NCBI GenBank assembly: GCA_943704495.1
Contig: CALSCR010001580.1
Coordinates: 1 to 59,849 of the forward strand
Direction of reading: 5' to 3'
Source: Pigoraptor chileana
Taxonomy: Eukaryota > Opisthokonta > Filasterea
Length of the DNA stretch: 59,849 nt
Numbering within the stretch: position 1 is the first letter of the stretch; each line of letters opens with the position of its first letter. Position numbers and translations under genes: made by a program. Positions 35,392-46,900 of this stretch are shown piece after piece. The notes under the pieces were generated by a model. The model was given only the letters and a program-made list of their open reading frames with translations. It was not told the origin of the DNA and ran no database searches.

Positions 35392-36486
35392 TCAATCCCG
35401 GGCCTGAAAGCGGGCAGCCTTCTTGTACGTCAAAAAGAGGCTCAGGCCGCGGAAAAAGGAGAGCCAGCCAACCAGCACAAAGGCCCAGACAACAAACTGC
35501 TGGTAATGTCCGTACTCGCTCGCCTGGCGCACATAGTCATAGTGGCGAATGAGAAGGCCAATCTTCACCATATCGAGGCCGAATCCGGCAAGAGCACCGC
35601 ACTGACCCGCCAGCGTCGTGCTCATGCAGTAGGCAACGAGGTATCCGATCCAGTTGAAGAAGAACGAGACTGCGGTGGACAACATCGGAGTTTATGTGAG
35701 CCCGAGCACTCATTCGTTGCAAGCAGCTCCTTGGCGCGGACGCCTACTATCCCAGACCCAACACAGTGGCATGCAACAGAAAATGCAATAATACGCATTT
35801 GAGCAAACTCCCTCCCCCCCCCCCCTCTCTCAAGAAAAGAAGTAGAAATAAAGTAATAAGTGTATATATATATATATATAAATGAATGGTACATATTTTG
35901 ACACGCTAAAAATTGAACTTTCCATTGTTTTACATACCAAGGAATGAGCCCATGAAGGAGAGTTCTGATCCCAGGGGCATGCCGTCGACTGCATTGCAAA
36001 TAAGAGCGAAATCAAATGCAGGTGAGCGCGCGGAATTGGATCGCACCAACCACAGAATACAACGCCGACAAGTTTGGCTCACCAGTAAGTTCACCGACGG
36101 GCTCCATGGCGAAGGAAATAATGACAGGGCCCTGCGCAAAATGTACAAAAGGTCTTCAGCTTCAACTACACTAAACGACAAAATACGTCGCACTAAGGAA
36201 AGCCACACCAACCGAATCTTCTCCCTTCTGAAAGCGCACTTCCTCGTAGGAAGGCAACTTGCCCTCAGCACCATCATACGCTGGAAGCGTATCCTCCTCG
36301 ATGGGAAGCATTTCAACAGAGCCCACCGAATTCGGTGCCTCCGTAGAGAGCTGGGGAAACAAAATCAAACAAAAGTAAGGGAATAGATCAGGAAGGTAGT
36401 TGCGTGAATGCATGGCAACGCATGTCCGCAAACCAAGTAAACAATAGAAACACAAGACGTACCAGCTCGTAGCGCACGTTGGTCAT
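35392..36486 (-). CDS. NDFIP: NEDD4 family-interacting protein (NDFIP)
   Basis: Five exons (36463-36486, 36213-36350, 36083-36131, 35938-35988, 35392-35669) join in phase to 179 residues. The head has LPAYDG and LPSYEE, related to the PPxY/LPxY motifs that bind WW domains of NEDD4 ubiquitin ligases; no strict PPxY is present. GMPLGSELSFMGSFL leads into three hydrophobic segments, beginning VSFFFNWIGYLVAYCMSTT, then AGFGLDMVKIGLLI and FVVWAFVLVGWLSFFRGLSL, just as in NDFIP1/2. These Golgi and endosome proteins recruit and activate HECT ligases. Exon 1 is only eight codons. Intron 4 carries a C-run and a TA microsatellite at 35863-35881. Confidence 0.9.
35863..35881. repeat. TA microsatellite in NDFIP intron 4
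   Basis: Alternating TA run inside the last intron of the NDFIP gene, next to a run of about twelve C at 35815-35826. Confidence 0.9.
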
Positions 36487-36639
36487 AGTAAGTGAATTGT
36501 AGTGACTAGCCAAAATGTTGTTGTATGTGAAATGTGAGTCGATTCTAAAACAAATAACGATTAGAAAGCTTGTGTCAAGTATCACACCGCTCTGTGCACA
36601 TTCAGATTGCATCAATGTGACAGAAGGATCCTTGGACCT

Positions 36640-36687
36640 CCCCTTAGGCCCCCTTAGGCCCCCTTAGGCCCCCTTAGGCCCCTTAGG
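36640..36687. repeat. Decamer tandem repeat CCCTTAGGCC
   Basis: Four exact copies of a 10-base unit plus a partial fifth lie between the NDFIP start and the 3' end of the tRNA gene. Each unit contains the palindrome CCTTAGG. Confidence 0.95.
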
Positions 36688-36701
36688 ACAAGAGGGTAAC
36701 C

Positions 36702-36709
36702 AAAAAAAA
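36702..36709 (-). terminator. RNA polymerase III terminator of the tRNA gene
   Basis: On the minus strand an eight-T run follows the tRNA 3' end by 15 bases, the standard stop for polymerase III. Confidence 0.75.
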
Positions 36710-36724
36710 GAAACCGTCCAAATA

Positions 36725-36836
36725 TGCTCTAGGCGGGACTCGAACCCGCGACCTTCGCATTCCTCAACTGAGGTACGCGTAAGTGTGCGCACTGCCATAT
36801 AAGTACGACGCTCTAACCAAACTAAGCTACAAGAGC
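36725..36836 (-). tRNA. trnI-UAU: tRNA-Ile (anticodon UAU) with intron
   Basis: On the minus strand, acceptor arm GCTCTTG pairs with CTAGAGC (one T-T mismatch), discriminator A. The D arm is GCTT...GAGC with TAGCTTAGTTTGGTTAGAGC as the A box. The anticodon stem TCGTA/TGCGA encloses the loop CTTATAA with anticodon TAT. The T arm is GCGGG/CCCGC with loop TTCGAGT (B box). An intron of about 37 bases follows the base 3' of the anticodon, as in tRNA-Ile(UAU) of animals and fungi. CCA is not encoded. Intron borders are uncertain by one base. Confidence 0.95.
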
Positions 36837-37229
36837 AGCATTCGGTGACATGTTGCCATATAAGGTAACACGGTTCCAACGCTGATTGGGAGTCCTTTGG
36901 CATATATATAACCACTTGCGCAGAGATTCATTAACTTATTGCCTTGTTTCTGCTTGCCTTGTTTTGCCTTGTTTCTGCCCAGTGTACTGAACCCTTGCTA
37001 CTGCCAATCTTACGGCGCATCAGCGATTGTCTATCAAGTTTGGTTTCTAAAATATTAAATAAGACAATTCAAAGACGAACAAACTCCAATACGGTTATGA
37101 AATCAAAAAAATAATGAAAGCCAGTTCATTGCAATGTGGAAGTATGTACAAGAAAGCCAAGAAACCAATAAACAATTTGCGGCGCGTTTCCAGAACGACA
37201 GCGCATACAATTGTCTGAACGAAAGTAAA
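36837..37229. other. Intergenic region upstream of tRNA-Ile
   Basis: No gene seen. It contains a short repeated GCCTTGTTT motif (near 36943, 36955 and 36966) and the 3' end of the ankyrin gene on the same strand. Confidence 0.6.
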
Positions 37230-38914
37230 TTAGCAAATAGACAGTGCAGGCGATGCGTTCGACACATATCCGGAGTCTCGTTTGCTGGCGCTGGATGGTC
37301 CGTGGTGTGTACCAGTGTTTTTGACACCGGGACAGCTGCTACATGACGGTTGTGCAGCGTCAACAAAAAGCGCCCATGGCTCCATAGAGAGAGGCGGCTG
37401 TGGGGGAGGTACTTCTGGGGGTGTAATTTGCGAAGTCCCCGTCATTCTGTCAATGATGGTGCACTTGCGGTGCTCAAACTCGCCGATCGACAGCTGTCCC
37501 GCCTCGAGCAAAGCCTTCAGCTCGCGGAAGCGATCCAGAGACACGTCAATACAGTCATTGTCTGCAAAATTATCGTAATCAACCAACACATCCTCGTCGT
37601 CCTCATCGACAGCGACAGACTCGGCACATTGCGCGTAGTTGCTTGAATTGCCGAAGCCAAAATCTCGGTCACGACGACGGGCAGACGAGTTAGCCGGACG
37701 AACGTCATATGCCGTGCGGAACGACCGCACCGCCCCGAAATGCTCGAGAGCATCGACCACGTAGGACCAGCCACGCGAAGCTGCAATATGCAGCGGTGTA
37801 CACCCCTTCCAGTCGCGAGCATTGGGGTCGGCACCCCGGTGCAGAAGAAATCGGCAGCATGCAGCATGTCCACCAGCAGCGGCAAGAAAAAGCGCCGTCT
37901 CGTGAGAGCTATCTTCCCAATCCACAAATACGCCCTCCGCAACAATAGTAGCAAGTTTTCTGTATTTAGAAGAAACGCAAAAGTATGCAAATATTAGACG
38001 TGAAATCGCATACACAGACCGCAGGAAGTGCCATTTTGTTCAGTATGTCAGGGAGGGACAAGGAAGACGCACCGACTCAAAGACACGAAGATTGGGTTTT
38101 TGTACTCACCGCAAATCCCCTGAAGCGGCCGCGGCAAAGAGACGGCCCTTGACTTCAAGTGCGTTTGCGTGTGCCAAAGCGCAGGCAGCGACAATTGCAG
38201 GAAGAATGTCTGCCCCAGAATACGGAACCTCTGCGAGCAGGAGAGACGGAGCGCGGAAGCCGTGGAAGCGCACAAACCCATTTGTGACCACGCATGAGGC
38301 AAGTCGACGGGGCTCGTGAAGTGCCTGGACAATGCGCCACGCATCCCGCGAATTCTCGAGAGGCCGGAAATCGGTCACATGCTGCATGCGCATGCCGTCA
38401 CGGCCTACCCAGTCGTCGCCGATTACGCGCCAACCCATAACATCACGGACTACCTTGTGGCTGACGCAGTGCCATACCTGTTTACGAGAGGGAAAATGCA
38501 CACTAATCAGAAAAAATAGAAACGAATGCGTATTCCTGCATTTCAATGCGAAGTGAACGCCAGACCCACCTGATGAGCAAGACAGGCGCCAGACGGAACA
38601 TGGCGTGCGTGAGCGACCTGCTTGAATAGCTCTCCTTTCGACGCATCGTAGCCCAAGACGACGCGAGCAAGTCGCATTTCTAATGAGCTGAGTGTGTGCG
38701 CCGGTGAATCGTTCAAAGCGAGAGGCGATGACGGGCCATCGGACAAATTCTTCACGGCACTCCCATTTTGTGGGGAAATGTGGGATGCACACTCGTAATA
38801 GAAGTCGTCGTGCACTCCCGAGTCGCGCGATTGAATGCTATCGTGGCGTTCGGTGTGGCTGTTGTTGTTTTCATGGGTGTGCGCAGTTGCGTGTTGAACA
38901 CACTGCGCAGGCAT
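37230..38914 (-). CDS. Ankyrin-repeat protein of unknown function
   Basis: Exons 38570-38914, 38110-38477 and 37230-37959 join in phase to 480 residues. The first 115 residues are poorly conserved in appearance. Residues about 116-238 form a globular block (VWHCVSHKVVRD, FRPLENSRDAWRIVQALHEP) I do not recognise. Three ankyrin repeats follow from about 230, best seen in ETALFLAAAGGHAACCRFLL and GCTPLHIAASRGWSYVVDAL, both with the TALxxAAxxGH/TPLHxAA core. After an acidic stretch (DEDDEDVLVDYD), FRELKALLEAGQLSIGEFEHRK resembles the short SHOCT-type helical hairpin. The tail is Pro- and Ser-rich. A binding or scaffold role is likely from the ankyrin repeats, but no partner can be named. Confidence 0.8.
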
Positions 38915-39863
38915 TTTCGAGAATAACTAAAGACGAATGAAGGGGAGAAACAGAAGGCGATGCCCTGGGCTTTGATCCCAATTAGGCACAAATTTTCGCC
39001 AGCATTTTCACAACTTTGATGGTGAACTAATGATATACGACGACGTGATGCATTATCGCATTAATCCATTGTGCAGACAGAAGTCAAGCTGTATTTGACA
39101 ACTTCTCTCCACTGCGCAGCCAGAAGCTGTGTGCGCAATCGACGTAGCCAACGCCAGTGGCACACACCGTCGAAGGGGTGCAACAATGCAGTGACGCACT
39201 GTGCGGTATGATCCAACACACAGCATACCATACCACGCACATGCACACAACCCCGCACACAAGATGCATGTGCAGTGGTTGTTGCACAAAGCCATTGCTG
39301 AACAATCACAAAAACGGCTGATCGGATATGCCAAAAATAAAATTGAGATTAATTTACTCCAGGGCCATACAAATCTCATACAAATCTTGTGTGCAATGTG
39401 CACCCTCGTTGGTCAGGCGGTGCGCGTCACATGCGCGGCGGTGAAATAGCCTCCCCTTGCCGCGTCTCCTTTTTCTCTCTCTCGGATGCCCCCTTTCTAT
39501 AGTGACCTCATACTAAGCGCCTCTCCCTCTTGGTTTCGCGCCCTCACAGCCAAAGTGGAGTGCGCATACATTTTCCTTATTGGGCGAGTGGACACGGGTT
39601 CACGTGTTGAACCGCACACGTTGTATTGCACGCCTAATACTGAGTGGTCAACGCAACCCCATTGGCCCGCCACCCAGCCAATCGCAGCCCGCCTACGTGC
39701 GCAGTCAACACATTCCCAGACTTATTCGGCTTGTGCTTTCCTCACCACATTATGCCCCGGTTCACAAACCGCACACCACACTCTTCAACGTCACACATTA
39801 CAACAAACAAAAAAAAACAGCCACACAAGCACTTCCTGAGGTCAAGAACCAAACCTCTAAACC
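38915..39863. other. Intergenic region between ankyrin gene and USP5
   Basis: 949 bases without a recognised gene. An inverted pair of CCAAT sequences (CCATTGG and GCCAATC) lies near 39659-39684. Several short frames exist on both strands but none shows protein-like composition or splice structure. Confidence 0.55.
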
Positions 39864-42800
39864 TCACTGTGCGGTGCGCGTGAAGAAATAAACGTAGCCT
39901 TGTCCTGGCGCTCCCTCCATCCCGAAATCAGCCACTTTTTCGTCGTTGAAGAAAGCCCAACGTCCGTCCTCCATGCGAACATGCGCGACATAGTGACCGC
40001 AGTGCACAGACGTTCCCTTGTGTGTGACGTACGCATGGAGTCGATACGCGTTTGGACCACCACGACTACCGGCATTCGGAATTGCTGCAGTTGGTTGAAC
40101 ACGCAAATGTTTGACGTGATGAGCTGAGGATCAACACATGCACCGACCGCAGCGCACAGTGCACCCGCACATACTGTTTGTGGCATCGCTCGCACCGCTT
40201 TCGCTCGTCTCAGAATCGCCCACGTCGTCCGAATGGCTGAAGAGCCAGTCAACCGCCCTCTCCATATTGCCGCCCTGTTGGTGTTGTCGATGTTGTTGTG
40301 TGTCCCTCAGTCAGTGATGTAACCCAAGGCAACACTGTGCGGCAGTATTTAAACAGACCGACTGACCCACCGTCTCGCATAACGCCTTCCGCGCCTGCGC
40401 AGGGGTGAACCCCATATCGCACAGCGCCGATATGTGCTCCTGTGAAGCTGCCGAGGTGGCGCCTGGCGCAGCTTTCGGCTCATCGGGAATGTCTATGTCT
40501 GGTCAAATGAACGCCAGGAAAAATAGTGAGTTAAAGCAATAATAAACAACGACAAACGTTCCTGATCAAGCAAAAACATGGGCCCTACTCACTGGGATCG
40601 TCCATATGCTCCAATATCCAGTTCATGGCCACCTCAGCACCGGCGTTGCCGGTCGCACGCAAGGCCTTTTCACACCGCACTTGCGGGAATCCCATCGAAA
40701 CAAGTTGCTCGACGGCAAGCGCGTCAACACTTGCCAGGAGGGCTCCTACAAATATCGAACAGCGAACATCGGTCAGTGTGCTCCAGATGAGCCAAATAGA
40801 ATCCAGATCGGTCAAACATGCCAGACAAAAAGAAGCCTCACCGGTGGCGGGCGGGGCGGAGGCGTCGTCGGGCAGCACATTCTCGTCGGCAGGAGGCTCC
40901 CCTCCAATAAACTGCCCAAGTTCAACCACGGCGGGCACGTCCACTTCCACATCTGCATGCGATTGTCCGCAGCACGCACGCGACAACAACAGAATAGCAT
41001 TGCATGAATTGGGTGGCGCTGGCAAAGCCAAAAATGCAACGTGTCAAAGTGCGCGAAAGTGAGCGCACCAATAACAGATCGCATGTCCCACCAAGTTTTT
41101 TCGGAACCCAATCCTCGTACACAAAGCGCCTCACTTGCACCACGAGCACATCCGGGGTGGAAAAGAATCGGCTTCGCCTGCAAATTGGAGAATGGGAATA
41201 CCAACTCAGCGGGAAGCCGCCGAAAGACGGATAGATTTGTTTTTTTGGCAATGCACAGCATACAACGGCAGGCAAACAAATGATGGGCCACAACGCACTT
41301 GACGGCGGATGTTTTGTTCTTGCACCCGGGGCAGGTAAACTCAACAGTCTCTTCGCCCACAAACAGGCCGAGGCTCGTCATCAGGTCTGCGCGCCCGTCG
41401 GCACCGACCAGCATCGGCACACCCGCGTGGTTCTCGCGCGTGTACGAGTAACGGCAGCCCCCACACGACGCACACTGCAGCCGCTGCTGCATGACAAAAT
41501 CAAAGCAAGATGCAGGAGACCCGGCATCACCCAGACCAGCGGCTTTCGCGTCGCGCTCGAGCCGCGCACACAAGTGCTGGAAAAATTCAAACGCGTCCTG
41601 CTGGCGCATGGAAGAGAATTCGGGATGGTCTTTGCCGGCAACGCTCTTGAACATGGACGGCCTGACGCCCACCTGCGATGTGTCCCCGTCGCCCCCCGCA
41701 ACGGACGCAGGTGCTGCTCCCTCCCCGCCAAGCGACAGCGCGATTGCCTCTGCCGTGGCCGCGTCGTCGTCGGCGGACGAATGCTTGGCGGCAGTGCGCG
41801 CATATCGCCCGCTCAGCAGGCCGTCCGCCATCTTCTCCATCTGGCAGCGGAAGCACTGTAGCGTCCACCAAAACCACCAAAACCACCGAAAGAATGAACG
41901 TAAACCGAACATCAGCACAATAGCCGTCATTCGCATGGGTGTGCTATCCCTTTTAATAAACTCGTGGCACACCATCCGTCATGTTCGGCCGAATTGGTCG
42001 CATGCACCTTGTCAGTCTTCTTTCAGCAGAGACACATGCGCCAGGCAACCTGCAAACCCACCTGCGCATGTGAAGCGGCGGTGCATGTCGTGCGGTGGTC
42101 GACCGTGACGCTCGCGAAATTACGACGGAACGCGGGAAGTGGAATGATCGACTGCAGAATGGACGCCATGTAGCAGCTGCCATCATACACGCCACACAAG
42201 ATCAGAGGTAATGCAGAAACCGACAGCAGAGCGCAAAGCGGAACCGCATGCAGCACGACATCCACACCAACACCACACCTACACCACATGCCTGTTTCCC
42301 AAATTGGTAATGCCGGTCGCACCAGGGCCGCAGAGGGGCGGGAGCGGCCGCCCGTCAGTCCCCGTCATATTAAAGGCAAACCTGCGGTCATCATGCATGC
42401 GACGGTGTGTCAGTGTCAGGAGCGCCCACGCACCCAGTCGGCATACAGGAAGAGATCATGAGAAAATAGAAATACACGACTCACTTGATATTCTGATCGA
42501 GTTCCAGTTCTTTGGTGCTCTTTTCTGTCTGCGACTGCTTCGCGAGTTCGATCCCAAAGTGCGACAGATGCTCCGCAAGCATTGTGTCCAGCCGTGTCTC
42601 GTCGCATGCATAGCAAAATATGTCCGCGGATCCCTCGGCGGTGATCGTGCCCATCTTGCAGACGACACCGTGCGCAGTCTGCTTGAAGTGGTCCACCGCG
42701 TGGTTATTCCCACCACTGCCGTCGTAGTTCTTTCGACCGCATCCGAGGTGGCCGCACGCAAGGCACAGCCACAAATTCGAGTTGAGCTCACAGTCGCTGC

Positions 42801-43594
42801 AGTGGGCCAGCGATTTGCTCGCGAGCTGCACCCCCGGCTGCTGCGCCAACATGACCGTGTGCTCACACGCGACAACTTCGTCGCTCCATGCCTTCAGCTC
42901 CTCCGTTCGGTTGACTGATGGCGCCTTCATCACAGTCTCAATCACTGCCGGTAAGTCCGCGGACCTCGTGTCCAGCTCAAGCCCGCCGCACGCATAGCAG
43001 CACACGCGATACGCAAACTTGTATTGAGGTTCTTCGGCATTGAGACCGCCGGGCAAGCCGATCGCAAGTTTCGTTATCTTTGCTGGCTGTTCATTGCCAC
43101 TCTGCATCGCAAATTAACCGGGGGCAGGCATATACAGCGCGCATAAGGCTCTGAGCATATAGAGAACACGATCGTAACAATAGCAAGGGGTAACCGATTA
43201 CCTCAGCAATTGTCCGCCGAATGTTGAGGACGATCGGGTGATCAAACTTCTGCGAGTGCAGGGCGGCATGGCTCAAATGAGACCTGCAGCCACCGTTGAA
43301 GCATGTGAGGCACACGTCCACTCCAGTGTCGGAGTCCTGCGGGTGCGGGCCAACATGGAAGGCAATGTCAGACGCGCTCTCTGTGTTACTAAGCGCACAT
43401 GACATGAATGATGGTCGCGGTCGCACCTCAGAGTCGAAACACTGCGTGCATTCCTCGCGATAGACGATTTGTGACGCGGATGGCTTTCGCACCCTCGCCA
43501 GATGTGGGCAGGAAGTCTGCATGGCCGCTGCTACACTTGGCGCGGTGGGTGGGGGTTCCTGGCCAGATATAAGGTCAAACGTGCGCTTTGACAT
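39864..43594 (-). CDS. USP5: Ubiquitin carboxyl-terminal hydrolase 5 (isopeptidase T)
   Basis: Twelve exons (43427-43594, 43202-43336, 42485-43101, 42292-42381, 42062-42176, 41299-41855, 41092-41177, 40842-40952, 40593-40745, 40371-40498, 40175-40274, 39864-40084) join in phase to 826 residues; human USP5 has 858. Order: cryptic and canonical ZnF-UBP domains (residues about 27-290, with [21 protein letters not shown]), the catalytic Cys box [16 protein letters not shown] with Cys at about 338, the [11 protein letters not shown] box, two UBA domains inserted in the catalytic core ([20 protein letters not shown] and [18 protein letters not shown]), and the His box HCGHYVAHV with His at about 784. 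USP5 recognises the free C terminus of unanchored polyubiquitin and disassembles it. Intron 4 starts with GC rather than GT, and splits the Ser codon right before the active-site Cys. Confidence 0.97.
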
Positions 43595-43994
43595 TCAACC
43601 GCGCAAAACACCGCGCTGTTATCAAGCGAGATGCGGTATATATGCTCACTAATTCTGATGGTGGCAAAGCGCTCGCTTTTTACGCTGTGAGAATCTAGAA
43701 GTTTTGTTCTTTGTTAGAGAATTCGGTGGCAACACAAATTTGAATTGCCGAGATTTCGCCGAACTGTCAAGTGGAGCATCCAAAACATGACGTCATATCG
43801 GGTAACTGAATGGAGCGTAAGTCATTGTGGAAGCAGCAGTGACTTCATGGGGCGCGTAAACTGAGGTTGTATTGGGCCGTCTGCCATGGATTGCGCCGAA
43901 CTCATGGCGAAAGTACTGTTATTGGCACGCAACATGGTGAAAATCGTGCGTCAGTCAAATTCGTTGCGCAAGACAAGTTACTTTGCCCGAACAG
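43595..43994. promoter_or_regulatory. USP5 upstream region
   Basis: 400 bases with no gene. A palindromic TGACGTCA lies at 43788-43795, about 195 bases before the USP5 start codon. The left end of the CH-domain gene (its 3' end) abuts the region. Confidence 0.4.
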
Positions 43995-46900
43995 CTACTT
44001 GAAGTACTGATAGATGGACGACACATACGTCATGACGGAAATTGCGTCTGGTCGCTCCATGGAGACCATGTCCTCGACGTCCAGCAGTGCATGCACCCCG
44101 CACTTTGTGAATCCGTTGAATGCCGCGGCAAACAGCTTACGCCTGTCTGCCTTCCCCTCCGCAAACTCCCGCCACAGCCCCGCATACTCAATGTATGACG
44201 GCATGCAGCTGTGCAGGAGGGCGCAAAATGCAAGTCCGTCGGCCCAACTCTTACTGAAGTCCGTCATGGTCACGCCCTCGTAGCCCATCGTCCTCAGTCT
44301 GCACCACTCGAGAAGCGCGTCCTTGCCACTCGAGCCCGCACTCAGCCGCTTCGACGCTGGTGATCCCATCGGTGACGCCGCAGGAGAAGACCCGAACACG
44401 GCACTGGCCGGCCGCTGGGGCTTTGGGCTGCCTGCTGGGGATCCGGGGGCCGATGAAGGCGCGCTGCGTGCCCCGCCAAACGCAGTCACATTGAGCGTCG
44501 TGCCCGTCGAGTGTCGCTTCTTCTGGTCGTCACTCTCCCGGGCAGTCCTTCGGGCGGCGGCCCTGGCCTCGTACGAGTCAGAGTCCCCGGATACGTCGGG
44601 GGTCGCCGTCACGTGCACGGTCGGGGCAGACGTGCGGCTGGCCGCCACCGGGACACTCGCAGGGGCACCGATCGGCGCACTTGTTCCCGCAGATGCCGCT
44701 GCGCTGTCCACACCGCACAGCGCGAGGAGCGCCCGGGGGGATTCCAGGCACGTCATGCACACAACAGTGGCGTCCTTGCGCACTCCATACTTTTCCGCGG
44801 GACGTTCACCGCACTTGGAGCATGACTTCGGACGGACTGGTTTGTCCTCATCCACATATTCAACTTTTGTTCTTGCCATGACAGTGGACTGTGCATCACA
44901 TTAAGAGTATTTATGTGCGGGAAGAGCGTGTGTGAGTGGTGCGTTTGGTCAGTTTGGTCAGTTTGGTCTGCATTTGGTCAGTACTTTCGATGCCGGGTGA
45001 AATTGGCACCACACTCACACCACATGCAAGTACACGGACCTTCACAACCGCAGCGGCGAATTTGATGGCGGCATCGTTGGTACCCTTCTCGAGTGCATCC
45101 ACGGACACGGCGGCCAGATTGCATCCGATTCCGCGTGCAGAGTTGAAAGCGAGGGTGATATTCTCGCGCGCGCCACCGGCGGCACTCAGTGCTGCGCCGG
45201 TGTTAATGACACGCACGTCCACTGTCCCGGGTACTGCGGTATTGACCAGCTTGCACGCAAGCACACCATCGGCAAACGCAGCCCCAATCGACTCTTTGGA
45301 CACCGGCAATTTCCCCCGCCCCGCCGCATCCGACGCAAGCGACCGATTCACAAATTCGGCATAGAGCGACTCGAGCGATCCGTCGAGGGGCTTCGAAGGC
45401 GCAAAGGCCGCGGGTTTTGTACTTTCCACAGCCGCTGCCGGCTGCTGCGTGCGTGCCGGTGCCGCTGCCGCGGGTGTGGGCGTGGGCGTGGGCGTGGGCG
45501 TGGCCTTTGGAGGATCAGCCTTTTTCGACTCCCCTGCGGCCTTTGTTATGATTGGTGTCTTGCCCTTTTCATCTGCCACACTGTGAGTAGAGGACGCTGG
45601 CTGCGTGGATGGCGCGGCCGCAGTCTTTACATGCGACACCTGCATGGTAGTACAATGTCAGCTACACCTTCGGCAATACAAAATATGTGTGGTTCCATGT
45701 AGACAGGCTAGCTGCTTCACAGGTGCGCTGTACTGGTTGATGCGAGCGTGGTAAATTGGTCTCACCGTTTTAGATTCGCTCAATGCTCCGCTGATTGCTT
45801 TTGCACCTGCACCGCTGCTCGTTGAAATCGACGGTGCCTTTGCAGTCGGCTGTCCGGCGTCGGTGGATTTCCTCTGGTCACGCGCCCTGGCACGTGCGGC
45901 AGCCCTCTCCTCGTACGACATGCCTAGATGAGCCGAATGTGTTCTATTGTGAGCATGTACCTTCAGAACACAAACGCATTTGCATTCACATTGCAGTCTG
46001 GAATTGCTAGTTGCCACACTCACCATCGTGGAGCTCTCCGCCATCTGAATGCACGGGCGCTGATGCCACTGGTGCGGGTGCGTGATGTGTGTGATGTACC
46101 GTGGGCACATGATGCACTGATGACTGGCTGTGCTTTGTCGGCGTCTTTTCGGCGACGAATGCCTTGTTTGCATTCGATGCGCAAGGCCCAGCCGAGGACG
46201 ATGCTGGCGTTGACATTGGCGTTGGCGTTGGCGTTGCCTTGGGAGCAGCTTTCTGCCTTGATGGTGGATGCTTGCGGAGGTGTTCTTCTCGATCAGCGCG
46301 CAACTGCCGCAGCATCGCTCTTGCACTCGCCCTCTCGTCGTATGTTGTGGCATCAAGCACGCGCTTCTCCATCTGCGCTTCAATGGCTTCGTAGTCGGCA
46401 TCGGCGGCCGCTGCAACAAGCGACTCGCGGCGCTCAAATCGGCCTGTGTGCTTCATTGGGGTGGCTACCGGTGCATTCGCAGAACCCTCCCCAGGCAGCG
46501 TTTGAGCGGGAGCGCGTGTACCGGCCTGCGTAGCGTCGTGAACTGGCGCCTTAACATGCACAACGGCCTCGCGTTTCAGTGCCCGGCTCTCCTTCTCGCG
46601 TCGTTCGTCTTGTTCTGCCTTGGGCACTCGTCCTTCCATCTGGCGTTCTCTTGCCTTCTCCTTTTCCTTCTCCTTCGCATTCTCCTTCTCCTTTTCTCTC
46701 TCTTTTTCTCGCTCTTTTTCTCTCTCAGCACGACGAGCAGTCTCCTTCTTCTCGCCCTCCTCTTCTTTACGTCTCCGCTCTTCTCTCTCCTTTTCTCTCT
46801 CAGCACGACGAGCAGCCTCTTTCTTCTCGTCCTCCTCTTCCTTGAGTCTCCGCTCCACCTTTTCGCGCTCTCTCTCCTTTTCTCTCTCAGCGCGACGTGC

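Noticed and set aside
36640-36687. Interstitial telomere
   Set aside because: Unit is 10 bases with long C-runs; too few copies and no known telomere of this form.
39486-39891. Plus-strand frames in the gap before USP5
   Set aside because: Overlapping frames in different registers, compositionally noncoding, no splice support.
44880-45039. Gene boundary between two CH-domain genes
   Set aside because: The upstream frame past the donor runs into CAAACTGAC-type repeats, while splicing to 44888 is in phase; kept only as an alternative.
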